64,000 bases of DNA from Thioalkalivibrio sp. ALJ7 (GTDB lineage Bacteria > Pseudomonadota > Gammaproteobacteria > Ectothiorhodospirales > Ectothiorhodospiraceae): assembly GCF_000376865.1 (NCBI RefSeq), contig NZ_AQXQ01000011.1:248001-312000 (forward strand). The letters are read 5' to 3'. Position 1 is the first letter of the stretch, and each line of letters starts with the position of its first letter. Below the pieces are notes generated by a model that saw only the letters and a list, made by a program, of their open reading frames with translations, was not told where the DNA came from and searched no databases. A program made the position numbers and the translations under genes. Shown here one piece after another: positions 44,750 to 53,550 of the stretch.

Positions 44750-44782
44750 TGCGAATCATACGCACGTGCATTTACATGTCAA
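44750..44782 (-). promoter_or_regulatory. sRNA copy 2 promoter with Fur-like palindrome
   Basis: -35 TTGACA (44782-44777, overlapping the metE stop codon), 16-bp spacer, -10 TATGAT (44760-44755). The palindrome TGCGTATGATTCGCA (44764-44750) covers the -10. It is the most symmetrical of the three boxes of this type in the window. Confidence 0.62.
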
Positions 44783-47097
44783 GCCTTGGCCTGTGACTTC
44801 TTCTCGGTTGTGGGGTGTTGGTCACGCATGGCGCGCGCGGCCTCAACCATTGCCTCCAGCGCTGGACGGACCTCGTCCCAGCTGCGGGTCTTGAGTCCGC
44901 AGTCGGGATTGACCCACAGCCGCTCGACCGGGATCCCGCGTGCTGCCTTTTCCAGAAGGGTCACCATCTCCTGTACCGTGGGGAGGCGCGGAGAGTGGAT
45001 GTCATAGACACCCGGCCCGATCTCGTTGGGGTAGATGGATCGCTCGAAGGCATCCAGCAGTTCCATGTCCGAGCGGGCGGTCTCGATGGTGATGACATCG
45101 GCATCCAGGGATGCGATGGCCTCGATGATGTCGTTGAACTCCGAGTAGCACATGTGGGTGTGGATCTGAGTCACGTCGGCTACACCGGAGGTGGCGACGC
45201 GAAAGGCGCGCGCAGCCCATTCCAGGTAGTGATTCCATTCGCCTCGACGCAGCGGCAGGCCCTCCCGGAACGCGGGTTCGTCGACCTGGATCACGCCAAT
45301 GCCAGCGGCCTCGAGGTCGGCGATCTCGTCGCGCAGCGCCAGGGCGATCTGCAGGGCAGTGGCCTCGCGTGACTGGTCATCGCGCTCGAAGGCCCATTGC
45401 AGCATGGTCACCGGCCCCGTGAGCATGGCCTTGACCGGCTTGCTTGTGAGGGACTGGGCGTAACGTGTCCAGTCGACGGTCATCGGACTGGGCCGCTGCA
45501 CATCGCCGTAGATGATGGGGGGTTTCACGCAGCGCGATCCGTAGCTCTGAACCCAGCCGTGCCGGGTAAAGGCATACCCGTCGAGTTGCTCGCCGAAATA
45601 CTCCACCATGTCGTTGCGTTCGGGCTCGCCGTGCACCAGCACGTCCATGCCGATGTCTTCCTGGAAGCGGATTACGCGAGCAATCTCCTGGCGCATGGTG
45701 CGCAGGTAATCATCCTGGGTTAGCTCACCCCGGCGGTAGTCACGGCGCACCCGGCGAATGGTCTGCGTTTGTGGGAACGAACCGATGCTGGTGGTCGGGA
45801 ATAGTGGGAGGTCGAGTGAGCGTTGTTGCAACGGTGCGCGCTGTTCATAGGCCAGGGCACGGCGGGCGTCATCCGGGGACAGTCCCGCCACCCGTTCCCG
45901 AACCTGCGGAATGCAAGTACGGACGGCGTTCTGGCGGCTGCTGTGCACGCGCCGACTGTGTTCCAGCTCTTTGGCGACGGCCGCGCGTCCCTCGGTCAAG
46001 CCGCGCTGGAGGATCGCCAGCTCCGCCAGTTTCTGGCGCGCAAAGGCCAGCCAGCCGCGTACCTCCGTGTCCATGCCAGTTTCCTGTTCCACGTCAACGG
46101 GCACGTGCAGCAACGAGCAGGAGGGCGCGAGCCACAGGCGAGAATTGCCGAGGCTGCTGACGGCGGGCTCCAGAGTGTCCAGGCCGGCCTCCAGATTGGT
46201 GGCCCATATGTTGCGTCCGTCGATGATTCCCAACGACAGAATCTTGTCCTGCGGCAGCCGGGCCACCAGGGTCGAAACCTCCATCGCGCCGCGCACGGCA
46301 TCCACGTGGAGCCCCGCTACCGGTAGTTCCAGTGCCAGGTCGCGCTGGCTGCCAAGGCCACCGAAATAGGTCGTGAGCAAGAGGCGTGGCCCGCCGCGGT
46401 GGAGACGGTCGTAAGCCGCCCTTAGCGCCGACTGCCACTCGACGGGCAGATCCAGTGTGAGGATGGGCTCGTCGATCTGAACCCAAGAAACCCGCTCTGC
46501 GCTGATCCACTCCAGGAGTTCCTGATAGGCCGGGACGAGCCGGTCAAGTAGTTCCAGTGGCTCCCCGTCATCCTTCATCTTCGCCAGGTACAGAAAGCTG
46601 ACCGGCCCCAGCAGGACAGGCTTGGGCTGCAGACCCATCTCGCGCGCCTCCCGGATCTCCGTTCGTAGTCTGTCCGGAATGGCCGCAAAGGTTTGCTCGA
46701 GGGTCAGCTCCGGGACCAGGTAGTGGTAGTTGGTATCGAACCACTTGGTCATCTCCAGCGCCGGCACATCGGGCAAGGCATCGTTGTGGGAACGACCGCG
46801 AGCCATGTAGAAAGCTAGGTCCAGCGGGTGCTCGGCCGCTGCGGCATGAAAGCGCTCCGGCAGAACGCTCAGCGTCAGCATCATGTCCAGCACGTGGTCG
46901 TAGAAACTGAAGTCGCCGACCGGGACCTGTTGGATGCCAGCTTCGCGTTGCCAGGCCCAATGACGCTGCCGTAACTCGCGGCCCGAGGTTTCCAGTTGAT
47001 CGCGGCTGATGTTGCCGCTCCAGTAGCGCTCAAGAGCCGTCTTCAGCTCGCGACGGGCGCCAATGCGGGGAAAGCCAAGATTATGGGTGGTGATCAT
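44779..47097 (-). CDS. metE: cobalamin-independent methionine synthase MetE
   Basis: Transfers the methyl of 5-methyltetrahydropteroyltriglutamate to homocysteine; zinc enzyme. 772 residues, full length. N-terminal start [17 protein letters not shown], and in the C-terminal half the zinc ligands in [13 protein letters not shown] (His, Cys near 660), the Glu downstream and the late Cys in NPDCGLKTR near 740. It is divergent from metR, 84 bp apart. Lying amid zinc-starvation genes may be relevant because MetE is a major zinc consumer. Confidence 0.97.
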   Translation of the reverse strand: MITTHNLGFPRIGARRELKTALERYWSGNISRDQLETSGRELRQRHWAWQREAGIQQVPVGDFSFYDHVLDMMLTLSVLPERFHAAAAEHPLDLAFYMARGRSHNDALPDVPALEMTKWFDTNYHYLVPELTLEQTFAAIPDRLRTEIREAREMGLQPKPVLLGPVSFLYLAKMKDDGEPLELLDRLVPAYQELLEWISAERVSWVQIDEPILTLDLPVEWQSALRAAYDRLHRGGPRLLLTTYFGGLGSQRDLALELPVAGLHVDAVRGAMEVSTLVARLPQDKILSLGIIDGRNIWATNLEAGLDTLEPAVSSLGNSRLWLAPSCSLLHVPVDVEQETGMDTEVRGWLAFARQKLAELAILQRGLTEGRAAVAKELEHSRRVHSSRQNAVRTCIPQVRERVAGLSPDDARRALAYEQRAPLQQRSLDLPLFPTTSIGSFPQTQTIRRVRRDYRRGELTQDDYLRTMRQEIARVIRFQEDIGMDVLVHGEPERNDMVEYFGEQLDGYAFTRHGWVQSYGSRCVKPPIIYGDVQRPSPMTVDWTRYAQSLTSKPVKAMLTGPVTMLQWAFERDDQSREATALQIALALRDEIADLEAAGIGVIQVDEPAFREGLPLRRGEWNHYLEWAARAFRVATSGVADVTQIHTHMCYSEFNDIIEAIASLDADVITIETARSDMELLDAFERSIYPNEIGPGVYDIHSPRLPTVQEMVTLLEKAARGIPVERLWVNPDCGLKTRSWDEVRPALEAMVEAARAMRDQHPTTEKKSQAKA

Positions 47098-47181
47098 GGA
47101 TCTATAGACTCCGGGTTGAACACAGCGTCCAGTCTCGTCATGCTTGATTCATGAGTAAAACGATATTTATTCACGGGAACC
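47098..47181. promoter_or_regulatory. metE/metR divergent control region
   Basis: 84 bp between divergent starts. Contains TGATTCATGA and TTTATTCACG, giving TGAA/TTCA half-sites of the kind MetR (consensus TGAANNNNNTTCA) binds. The exact operator cannot be fixed by eye. Confidence 0.4.
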
Positions 47182-48129
47182 ATGAACTCCACTCATGATC
47201 TGTCGGGAGTACTCGAGCTCCGGCATCTGCGGGCGGTTTGCGAGATCGTGCGGTTGGGGAGTGTGACTGCCGCGGCTGATAGCCTTTGCGTAACTCAGTC
47301 GGCACTGTCGCATCAGCTGCGCCAGCTTGAAGAACGACTAGGTGTGACCCTCTTCGAACGCCGAACGCGTCCGGTGCGGTTATCGGCTGCCGGAGAACGG
47401 CTACTGCAGGCGGCTGACTGGGTGTTGCCCGAGGTCACCGCCGCGCAGCGTGATGTCGTGCAAATCCGCGACGGCGGACGTGGCCGACTGTTTCTGGTGC
47501 TGGAGTGCCACAGCTGCTTTCAGTGGCTGATGCCGGCGGTAGGTGCCTTTCGACGGCACTGGCCGGAGGTGGAGCTGGATCTTACTCTTAGCCATGGATT
47601 CACGGCACTGGACGCCCTGCGCAACGGCGATGTGGATGCGGCCGTTGCGGTGGACCCTGTGGATGACCCTGAGCTCGAGTCGGTGCACTTGATGGAGTAC
47701 GAGAACCTGCTGGTGGTGCCGGCTGGCCACCCGCTGGCTGAACGCGCCTGCCTGGAGCCCGAGGATCTGCGCGGTGAGACCCTGATTACTTATCCGGTCA
47801 GCGAGGAGCGCCTGGATATCTATCGGCGCTTTCTGCACCCGGCCGGGGTGACGGTTCCGCGCCGGACGGCCGAGGTTAGTGCGATGCTGCTGCAACTGGT
47901 AGCGAGCCGCCGTGGTGTGGCGGTTTTGCCGGATTGGGCCCTGCCCGAGCTGGAGGCGGGGCTCAACGGGGGAGAGAGTGAGCCTGTCGCGACCCGTCGT
48001 GTCCGGCTTGGTCACGACGGCCTGTGGAGCAACCTGGCCATCACGATGCGCCGCGCAGACCGGGAGCGTCCTCACATACTGGATTTCGTCGCTACGGCGC
48101 GCGACACGTTGCGCCAGACCCGAGGATAG
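47182..48129 (+). CDS. metR: LysR-type regulator MetR
   Basis: 315 residues. Winged helix-turn-helix at 13-70 (LRHLRAVCEIVRLGSVTAAA, VTQSALSHQLRQLE) and a LysR effector domain that in MetR binds homocysteine. Placement divergent from metE is the classic arrangement; it likely activates metE when homocysteine accumulates. It ends 15 bp from the convergent methyltransferase-like gene. Confidence 0.93.
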   Translation: MNSTHDLSGVLELRHLRAVCEIVRLGSVTAAADSLCVTQSALSHQLRQLEERLGVTLFERRTRPVRLSAAGERLLQAADWVLPEVTAAQRDVVQIRDGGRGRLFLVLECHSCFQWLMPAVGAFRRHWPEVELDLTLSHGFTALDALRNGDVDAAVAVDPVDDPELESVHLMEYENLLVVPAGHPLAERACLEPEDLRGETLITYPVSEERLDIYRRFLHPAGVTVPRRTAEVSAMLLQLVASRRGVAVLPDWALPELEAGLNGGESEPVATRRVRLGHDGLWSNLAITMRRADRERPHILDFVATARDTLRQTRG

Positions 48130-48144
48130 ACGGCGGGACCCGTG

Positions 48145-49023
48145 CTACGGCCCGGACGGCACTGACTGCGGGGTGCCTGCCGCGTCGGGCATGCCGCGAT
48201 GCCGGTCGGCCATCGGTTCGGCCACGATCAGGTAGTCTGCACCGTGTTTCAGCCCCTCCTGGCTACGGGCCAAAGGCAGGGCGCGTTCACGCAGTGCCTC
48301 GATCTTGTGGTGCATGGCCTTGGCCAGACCCTCGTCGCTGAAATGCGGCAGTTGCCGCAGGCACAGGTCGAGCTGGCCGTTGACGAACCGTTCGCGATAG
48401 TGGATGGGAAAATAGCGGACATCCAGAACCCGGAATCCTGCGATTCCAAGCTGACGCATGATCCAGGATGATGGATATTCGCGATAGGGCCGATTGCCGG
48501 CAATCAGCAGGCAAGCGTCACGCAGGCGTCCGATCTCCCTCACGAGCGCGCCGGCCGTATCTTTCGGTTCCACCAGAACGTAGGGTTCGACGCCCACCAG
48601 GTACAGTCGGTCGCCCACGTGGGGCCATAACCGGTGCAGGGCTCGGTCCTGCCAGTAGGGGGCGAAGCCTTCGATCGCGCCGATGAAGTAGTCGAGCAGG
48701 ACGGTATCGAAGCGTTCACCAAACAACAGCTGCTCCGACATCCAGTTGCCGACCATGATGCGGTCCTGGCGGCGACGGGCCGTGCCCGCTGCCTTCTTCA
48801 CGGTCGTCGCCATCTGATTGGAGGCGGTTACGGCCGTCCAGCGCTCGGTGTCCAGGCCACATATCCACTCGATCGATTTCCGCCCGGTCCCGGCATCCAG
48901 AAAACTGCCCCAGGGACGCTCACCCTGGAGCTTCTCGATCGCCTGGAAGATCGGCGAATCCGCTGCCTTGGGGGTCGATGAAGTCGTGTGGGAGCTTTTC
49001 TTGTGCGTGGTTTTGAGAGGCAT
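48145..49023 (-). CDS. SAM-dependent methyltransferase-like protein
   Basis: 292 residues. A Lys/Ser/Thr-rich N-terminal tail (1-22) is followed by a class I methyltransferase-like core with FLDAGTGRKSIEW near residue 41 (motif I) and FDTVLLDYFIGAIEGF near 105. The substrate is unknown. CCAGGAG precedes the ATG. It follows znuB by 50 bp on the same strand and could be the last gene of the znuC-znuB transcript. Confidence 0.75.
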   Translation of the reverse strand: MPLKTTHKKSSHTTSSTPKAADSPIFQAIEKLQGERPWGSFLDAGTGRKSIEWICGLDTERWTAVTASNQMATTVKKAAGTARRRQDRIMVGNWMSEQLLFGERFDTVLLDYFIGAIEGFAPYWQDRALHRLWPHVGDRLYLVGVEPYVLVEPKDTAGALVREIGRLRDACLLIAGNRPYREYPSSWIMRQLGIAGFRVLDVRYFPIHYRERFVNGQLDLCLRQLPHFSDEGLAKAMHHKIEALRERALPLARSQEGLKHGADYLIVAEPMADRHRGMPDAAGTPQSVPSGP

Positions 49024-49073
49024 TTTTAACTCCTGGGTCGGCCCTCGAATTGAATAGGCCGAGGGCCGTCAGT

Positions 49074-49844
49074 TCAGCGCCACATCGCGACCATTCGGGC
49101 GGCGAGAGCGAGTACGACGTTCACTAGTACGAGTACCGGGGCGAAGGGCTGGTCCAGCGGTAGGCTTAGACTCCAGGCGATCAGGAATCCGGCCAGGGCG
49201 AGCGACTGCGCCCACAGGAAATGGCCACGAAGGTTGCGCGCCAGATGGGCGGCGCCCCAGGCCGGGAGCAGCAGGCTGGCTAGCGCGGCTGGCAGGCCCA
49301 GGACCATGCTGCCGAGCACGATCGCCGCCACCAGCCAGGCGATCTCCGTCAGGCGCAGCCATGCTGCCGGGGCGGGCGTGGCGGGCACGTCGGGGGCGAG
49401 CTGAGCGTGGCGCCATACCTTCAGCAAGCCGAGCACTAGCACCAGGCTGGCGAGTGCTAGTGCCGCAACAGCCCAGAGTTCCTGCGGTCCCGCGAAGTAG
49501 AGCTGACCCTCGGCCCAGGCCGCGGCGGCGAGGCTGGCCTGCGAGAAATTGGCCGCGAGCAACGTGACCGCGGCCAGTCCGGCCAGGAAAACGGCAAGGG
49601 GTAGACGCTCGCGGTCCGGGGTGCGTTGCAGCAGCGCCATTACGCCAGCGCCTAGCGCGAGTGCCACGGGCAGTACCGGCCAGTGCAGCACGGAGGCCAG
49701 GACCCCGCCGGCCGCCGCCCATTGTCCAAGTGCCAGTGCCTGCCAGACCGAGCCGCGCAGGAACAGCCCGGCTCCGGCCAGCGCGAGTACAGCCGTGACC
49801 AGCAGCCCGGCGACGAACGGAACGAGCAGGAGGTCACCCAGCAT
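49074..49844 (-). CDS. znuB: zinc ABC transporter permease ZnuB
   Basis: Inner-membrane channel of the high-affinity zinc importer. 256 residues, about eight hydrophobic segments; the ABC-3 family segment PAALASLLLPAWGAAHLARN (EAA-like loop) is visible near 195. It overlaps znuC by 11 bases. The gene set znuA-znuC-znuB is all leftward; identity rests on this context as well as sequence. Confidence 0.88.
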   Translation of the reverse strand: MLGDLLLVPFVAGLLVTAVLALAGAGLFLRGSVWQALALGQWAAAGGVLASVLHWPVLPVALALGAGVMALLQRTPDRERLPLAVFLAGLAAVTLLAANFSQASLAAAAWAEGQLYFAGPQELWAVAALALASLVLVLGLLKVWRHAQLAPDVPATPAPAAWLRLTEIAWLVAAIVLGSMVLGLPAALASLLLPAWGAAHLARNLRGHFLWAQSLALAGFLIAWSLSLPLDQPFAPVLVLVNVVLALAARMVAMWR

Positions 49845-50442
49845 CGAAGTAGCCCTCTAGTGGGTGGTTCTCCACGCCGATGGCTCGCAGGAAGTCATCA
49901 TCGTGGCTGGTCATGACCAGTGTCGCGTTGGCCGGAAGTGCAGCAATCAGGGAGACGGCGTCGCCCCGCACCTCGGCGTCAAGGTGGTTGGCCGGCTCGT
50001 CCAGCAGGACCAAGCGCTCACGTGACGGTTGTGCGCTGCCGCTGTGCAACGCGGCGGCGAGACGCAGTAACTGCCACTGACCGCCGCTCAGGCGGTCGAG
50101 ACGGCGGTGGAGCAGCGCCTGTATGCGCGGTTGATCCGGTGCCGTGGCGCCCATTGCTCGGAACCAGTCGTGTCCGGACAAGGGCCAAGGCTGTCGCCGA
50201 GGATGGTCCTGTCCCAGCAAGCTGACATCCACATTGGGTGCGAGGTGCAGCCGGCCGCCATGCACCCGTGCCTGGCCCGTAACGGCCTTCAGTAGCAGGG
50301 ATTTGCCAACGCCATTGGGGCCGGTCAAGGCCCAGCGCGCACCGTTGGGTACATCAACTGACAATGGCCCCAGCACCGGACGATCAAATCCGAGCCGGGC
50401 GGACTGCACGCTCAGGATTGCAGGGGTGGCATTCGGCGGCAT
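49834..50442 (-). CDS. znuC: zinc ABC transporter ATP-binding protein ZnuC
   Basis: Energises zinc import. 202 residues, shorter than E. coli ZnuC (251) because the C-terminal extension is missing. Walker A GPNGVGKS near residue 42, signature LSGGQWQLLRLA near 118, Walker B LVLLDEPANHLD near 145 and the H-loop MTSHDD. It lies between znuA (93 bp upstream, with a hairpin between them) and znuB (overlapping). Confidence 0.9.
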   Translation of the reverse strand: MPPNATPAILSVQSARLGFDRPVLGPLSVDVPNGARWALTGPNGVGKSLLLKAVTGQARVHGGRLHLAPNVDVSLLGQDHPRRQPWPLSGHDWFRAMGATAPDQPRIQALLHRRLDRLSGGQWQLLRLAAALHSGSAQPSRERLVLLDEPANHLDAEVRGDAVSLIAALPANATLVMTSHDDDFLRAIGVENHPLEGYFDAG

Positions 50443-50478
50443 GTGGGCTCGTCAGAGTTGGGAAGGCGCAAATGATAA

Positions 50479-50507
50479 CGGACCCGGAAAGTGACTTTCC
50501 GGGTCCG
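50479..50507 (-). terminator. hairpin between znuA and znuC
   Basis: CGGACCCGGAAAG (50479-50491) and its exact complement (50495-50507) around a 3-base loop. No T-run follows. It may stop part of the transcripts or protect the znuA 3' end, so that the binding protein is made in excess over the membrane components. Confidence 0.55.
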
Positions 50508-50534
50508 AACCTTTAGTCGGCTTGTGTCGCCAGG

Positions 50535-51461
50535 TTACCGTTGGGGCAGGCTTTGCGCCCAGGTGGTCATCAGATCCAGGTAACCCTCCAGCGCCGAATC
50601 GGCCGGCGGATCCAGCGGCACGGCATGGGTGGGCCAGCCGAGATTGCGTTCCAGGAATTCGGCGCCTCGCGGCGGCTGGAATTCGGCGTACAGGACGGTA
50701 CCCTCGGTGCCTTCGAGATCACTGACCAGGCTGCGCAGGTGACGCGCGGTCGGCGGGATGCCCGGGGCCGGTTCGAGGTAGCCGACGATCTCCACCGGCA
50801 GCCATTCCTCCAGGTAGTCGAGGTCCTCGTGATACACCACGATGCGCTGGTCCGGTTCTACCTGTCCGGCTAGGGCCTCGGCATGTTCGCGCAGGCGTTC
50901 GGCGGTACGTTCGGCGCGCTCCATGAAGGTGTCGGCTTGGTCGGTGCGAAGCTCGCCCATGCGCGCACCCAGGGCTAGAGCGAGTTCGGCCATACGCAGC
51001 GGATCGGCGTTAAAGTGCGGGTTACCCTCCTCATGCACGTGGCCCATGTTCGGCCCGTCCATGGTGATCGAGCGGCGCAGTTCGACCTTGTCTGCGGCGC
51101 GGAAGTGGCCCGGTTGGCCGGAGTTGATCGCGCGGTTGCTGGCACCCCGCTGGGCGGCCGGGAGCCAGCCTTCTTCTAGGCCGGCGCCGAGTTCCAGCAG
51201 CATGTCGGCGCGACGCAGGGCGGCCATGAAGCTGGGGCGGGCGTCGAGGTAATGGGCATCGCGGTCCGGCGGCGCGAGGACGCGGACTTCGGCCTCATCG
51301 CCGCCAATCTCGCGTGCGATGGCGCCGAGGCTGGAGGTGGTGGCGACGATATTGAGGCCGGCCACCGCCTGGCTGGGTGCCAGCAACAGGGCCGCCAGGG
51401 CGATCGTTGCCATGCCCGTGAACAATCGGGTGGTGTGAGAGCGAATCATGCGATGAAACAT
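50535..51461 (-). CDS. znuA: zinc ABC transporter substrate-binding protein ZnuA
   Basis: Periplasmic metal-binding lipocalin-unrelated SBP of cluster A-I. 308 residues with a signal peptide (LFTGMATIALAALLLAPSQAVA). Candidate ligands: His in DRDAHYLDARPS near residue 70, His in GNPHFNADP near 148 and His in VVYHEDLDYLEEW near 210, with a Glu near the C-terminus. The long His-rich loop of E. coli ZnuA is absent; only HVHEEGNPH remains. CAAGGAG precedes the ATG at 51461. Confidence 0.9.
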   Translation of the reverse strand: MFHRMIRSHTTRLFTGMATIALAALLLAPSQAVAGLNIVATTSSLGAIAREIGGDEAEVRVLAPPDRDAHYLDARPSFMAALRRADMLLELGAGLEEGWLPAAQRGASNRAINSGQPGHFRAADKVELRRSITMDGPNMGHVHEEGNPHFNADPLRMAELALALGARMGELRTDQADTFMERAERTAERLREHAEALAGQVEPDQRIVVYHEDLDYLEEWLPVEIVGYLEPAPGIPPTARHLRSLVSDLEGTEGTVLYAEFQPPRGAEFLERNLGWPTHAVPLDPPADSALEGYLDLMTTWAQSLPQR

Positions 51462-51534
51462 GCGGGACTCCTTGGAAAAGGGTTGCGTGTCTGGTGTGTC
51501 CCGAAGCCGGCGTATCCGCCGAACATTGGGAGGT

Positions 51535-51558
51535 GCGTGGGTCCGAGCGGACCCACGC
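51535..51558 (-). terminator. hairpin between the outer-membrane protein gene and znuA
   Basis: GCGTGGGTCCG (51535-51545) and its complement (51548-51558) with a very tight loop. No T-run. Probably a transcript-processing or partial-termination site in the 106-bp gap. Confidence 0.4.
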
Positions 51559-51567
51559 GAGCGAACA

Positions 51568-52893
51568 TCAGAAGCGGTGTGCGCCGTGCGCGCCGAGGGC
51601 GACATTCAACTGCAGCATGAACTCCAGCCCGCGGTCGCGGTGGCCGTCGTCATCGATGAAGTCGTTCTGCGACAGCTGGGCGCGCAGGAAGACCGGTTCC
51701 ACTGGGCGGAACGTAACCTGGGCACTATGGCGGTAGGAAGTGCCAAAGGAGGGCGAAACAAAGTCGCGATCAGGCCCTTCATTCGTGGGTAGGCCTCGAT
51801 TGGTCAAGCCCAGGGCCTCCGTGCGCAGTCCGGCCTCCCAGCGCGGTGCGAAACCATAGACGCCCTGGAGATACATGCCATCTTGCTTGGCCTTGCTACT
51901 GCCGATGGCGTTGCCGGCAATAGTGTTCTGGTCTTCACGACGTTGGTAGTCAACGTCGATCTCGCGGTAGAAGTACTCGCCCTGGAGGCGCCAGTCGCCG
52001 TGACCGTAGGCGCGCCCGGAACTGTACTTGTAGACGGCATCAAGACCGGCAAACCAGGCGTCACCGTCCCATTCCTCAAGACCGGAACCATGTTCGGTTT
52101 CCTGTTGCCAGGTGTTGGCGTAGCCACCGGACACGCCAAACTGGAGCGCGTGGTCCGGGCCGAGATCCGGGCCGAATTTGGCAAAGGCGGTGATCAGACG
52201 GGGGCCCGAGACATTGGAGAAGGAGGAACGAATCTCGTCTCCTGCATTGGTGGTGTGAGAACCACCCCCGCCCTCGTAGGGGATGAAGCTGTTGTCACCC
52301 TGGAGCAGTTCAATGCCCAGCTGGGTGTAGGTCTCGGTTGGGGCAACCCAGGTCGCCTGAACGCCGGTCTCCTGCAAGCCGTGGTCGCCGAACAGGTACT
52401 CGTTGACCAGCGGACGATCGACGAAGTCCCAGTCGTGGCCGTGGCGGCTGTTGATGTAGCCGATGTCGGACAGGAACTTACCCGCCTTGATCTGGAAGCC
52501 ACCGGGCAGGGCGCGGGTGGTCAGGTAGGCTTCTTCAACTTCGACGTCGCTGTCGTCGAAGCCGAGCATCAGGACGCCATCGAAGAGGTCGCCCAGATTG
52601 GCCTCGAAGACCAGTTCGCTGTGGCCGAGGTTGAAGCCATCGTCGAAACCGTGGTCGTGACCATGCCCGTGGTCATGCCCGTGGTCGTGGCCATCGTCGA
52701 AGCCGGCGGGATCGCTGATGCCGTGCGACAGTTCGTTGTAGTAGACACCTTCCAGGATCAGGGAGACGTCAAGACCCCACGAGCGGTTTTCCGATTCGGC
52801 GCTCCATTGCGCCGAAGCGAGCCCAGGTGCGGTCAAGGCAACAGCCGCGAGGCCGGTAAGGGTGGGGCGAAGAAGAAGCTGATGGCGGTTCAT
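51568..52893 (-). CDS. histidine-rich outer-membrane protein, probable zinc-uptake porin
   Basis: 441 residues. Signal peptide (1-28, TGLAAVALTAPGLASA) followed by a beta-barrel-like pattern ending in Phe. The stretch 68-82 reads GHDHGHDHGHGHDHG, a likely zinc-collecting segment near the N-terminus. It is first in line before znuA-znuC-znuB on the same strand, and two Zur-like boxes lie upstream, so a role in outer-membrane zinc capture is inferred. A small hairpin (51535-51558) separates it from znuA. Confidence 0.82.
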   Translation of the reverse strand: MNRHQLLLRPTLTGLAAVALTAPGLASAQWSAESENRSWGLDVSLILEGVYYNELSHGISDPAGFDDGHDHGHDHGHGHDHGFDDGFNLGHSELVFEANLGDLFDGVLMLGFDDSDVEVEEAYLTTRALPGGFQIKAGKFLSDIGYINSRHGHDWDFVDRPLVNEYLFGDHGLQETGVQATWVAPTETYTQLGIELLQGDNSFIPYEGGGGSHTTNAGDEIRSSFSNVSGPRLITAFAKFGPDLGPDHALQFGVSGGYANTWQQETEHGSGLEEWDGDAWFAGLDAVYKYSSGRAYGHGDWRLQGEYFYREIDVDYQRREDQNTIAGNAIGSSKAKQDGMYLQGVYGFAPRWEAGLRTEALGLTNRGLPTNEGPDRDFVSPSFGTSYRHSAQVTFRPVEPVFLRAQLSQNDFIDDDGHRDRGLEFMLQLNVALGAHGAHRF

Positions 52894-52919
52894 GGCGGGA
52901 CTCCCTGCTACATGGAATG

Positions 52920-52969
52920 GAACGTTATAGAGTTACAATTCGACTGTGAACGTTACAAGATAACGTTTC
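52920..52969 (-). promoter_or_regulatory. two Zur-like boxes upstream of the zinc outer-membrane gene
   Basis: The stronger box at 52948-52969 reads GAACGTTACAAGATAACGTTTC, a palindrome with CGTTA/TAACG half-sites like those at 43546. A second, weaker box at 52920-52941 reads GAACGTTATAGAGTTACAATTC. Both lie within about 80 bp of the start codon and would repress the OMP-znuA-znuC-znuB run. Confidence 0.7.
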
Positions 52970-53017
52970 GTTTCTCAAGCGCAGTGTGTAGGACCACACC
53001 CCTCTCGGGGGGATGTT

Positions 53018-53527
53018 TCAAACGTCGGGGAGGCCGGCACGCGCGAAGGCGGCACGCCAGTGTTCCAGTTTTTCGGATAGGCTCAGGCGGGCGTTGGCGG
53101 GGCTGGTCGAGGGGAGGCGCACGGCCTCGACGCCCAGGGCGCGAGTCTCGTGGATACGCCGCCCGCTCTCGGCGCCGTTGTGGATGATCAGGCGTAGCCC
53201 CGGTGCCTCACGGACTAGTCGTCCAAGGTCGTTGGGCACGGGCTGCCGGATGGCGCTGTCCAGGCTGCCCTCCCGCGAACAGGCGCCATAGACATCCCAC
53301 AACCCCACGCCGTGGGCCAGCAGGCGTTCCACCCGGTTGGGGTAATCCAACTCGGCGAAGGGTTCGTCCAGGATCTGCCCGACGATGGGCCAGAACTGGT
53401 TGCGGGGGTGGGCGTAATAGGCCTGCGCCTTCAGTGATGCCACGCCGGGGAAGCTCCCGAGTACTATCACACGGGTATCGGCTCGCAATAGGGGCGGGAA
53501 GGCCGCCAGATCGGGTGTCTGGGACAT
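53018..53527 (-). CDS. DNA-deoxyinosine (hypoxanthine) glycosylase, UDG superfamily
   Basis: 169 residues. VIVLGSFPGVASLKAQAYYAHPRNQFWPI (residues about 20-48) contains the GSFPG motif and YYAHPRNQFW characteristic of the hypoxanthine-DNA glycosylase branch; the second motif LPSTSPANA lies near 137. Removes deaminated bases from DNA. The ATG at 53527 starts 23 bp after the zur stop, suggesting co-transcription with zur, an unexplained pairing. Confidence 0.88.
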   Translation of the reverse strand: MSQTPDLAAFPPLLRADTRVIVLGSFPGVASLKAQAYYAHPRNQFWPIVGQILDEPFAELDYPNRVERLLAHGVGLWDVYGACSREGSLDSAIRQPVPNDLGRLVREAPGLRLIIHNGAESGRRIHETRALGVEAVRLPSTSPANARLSLSEKLEHWRAAFARAGLPDV

Positions 53528-53550
53528 GCCAGCAGCGGTATCGGACGGGG

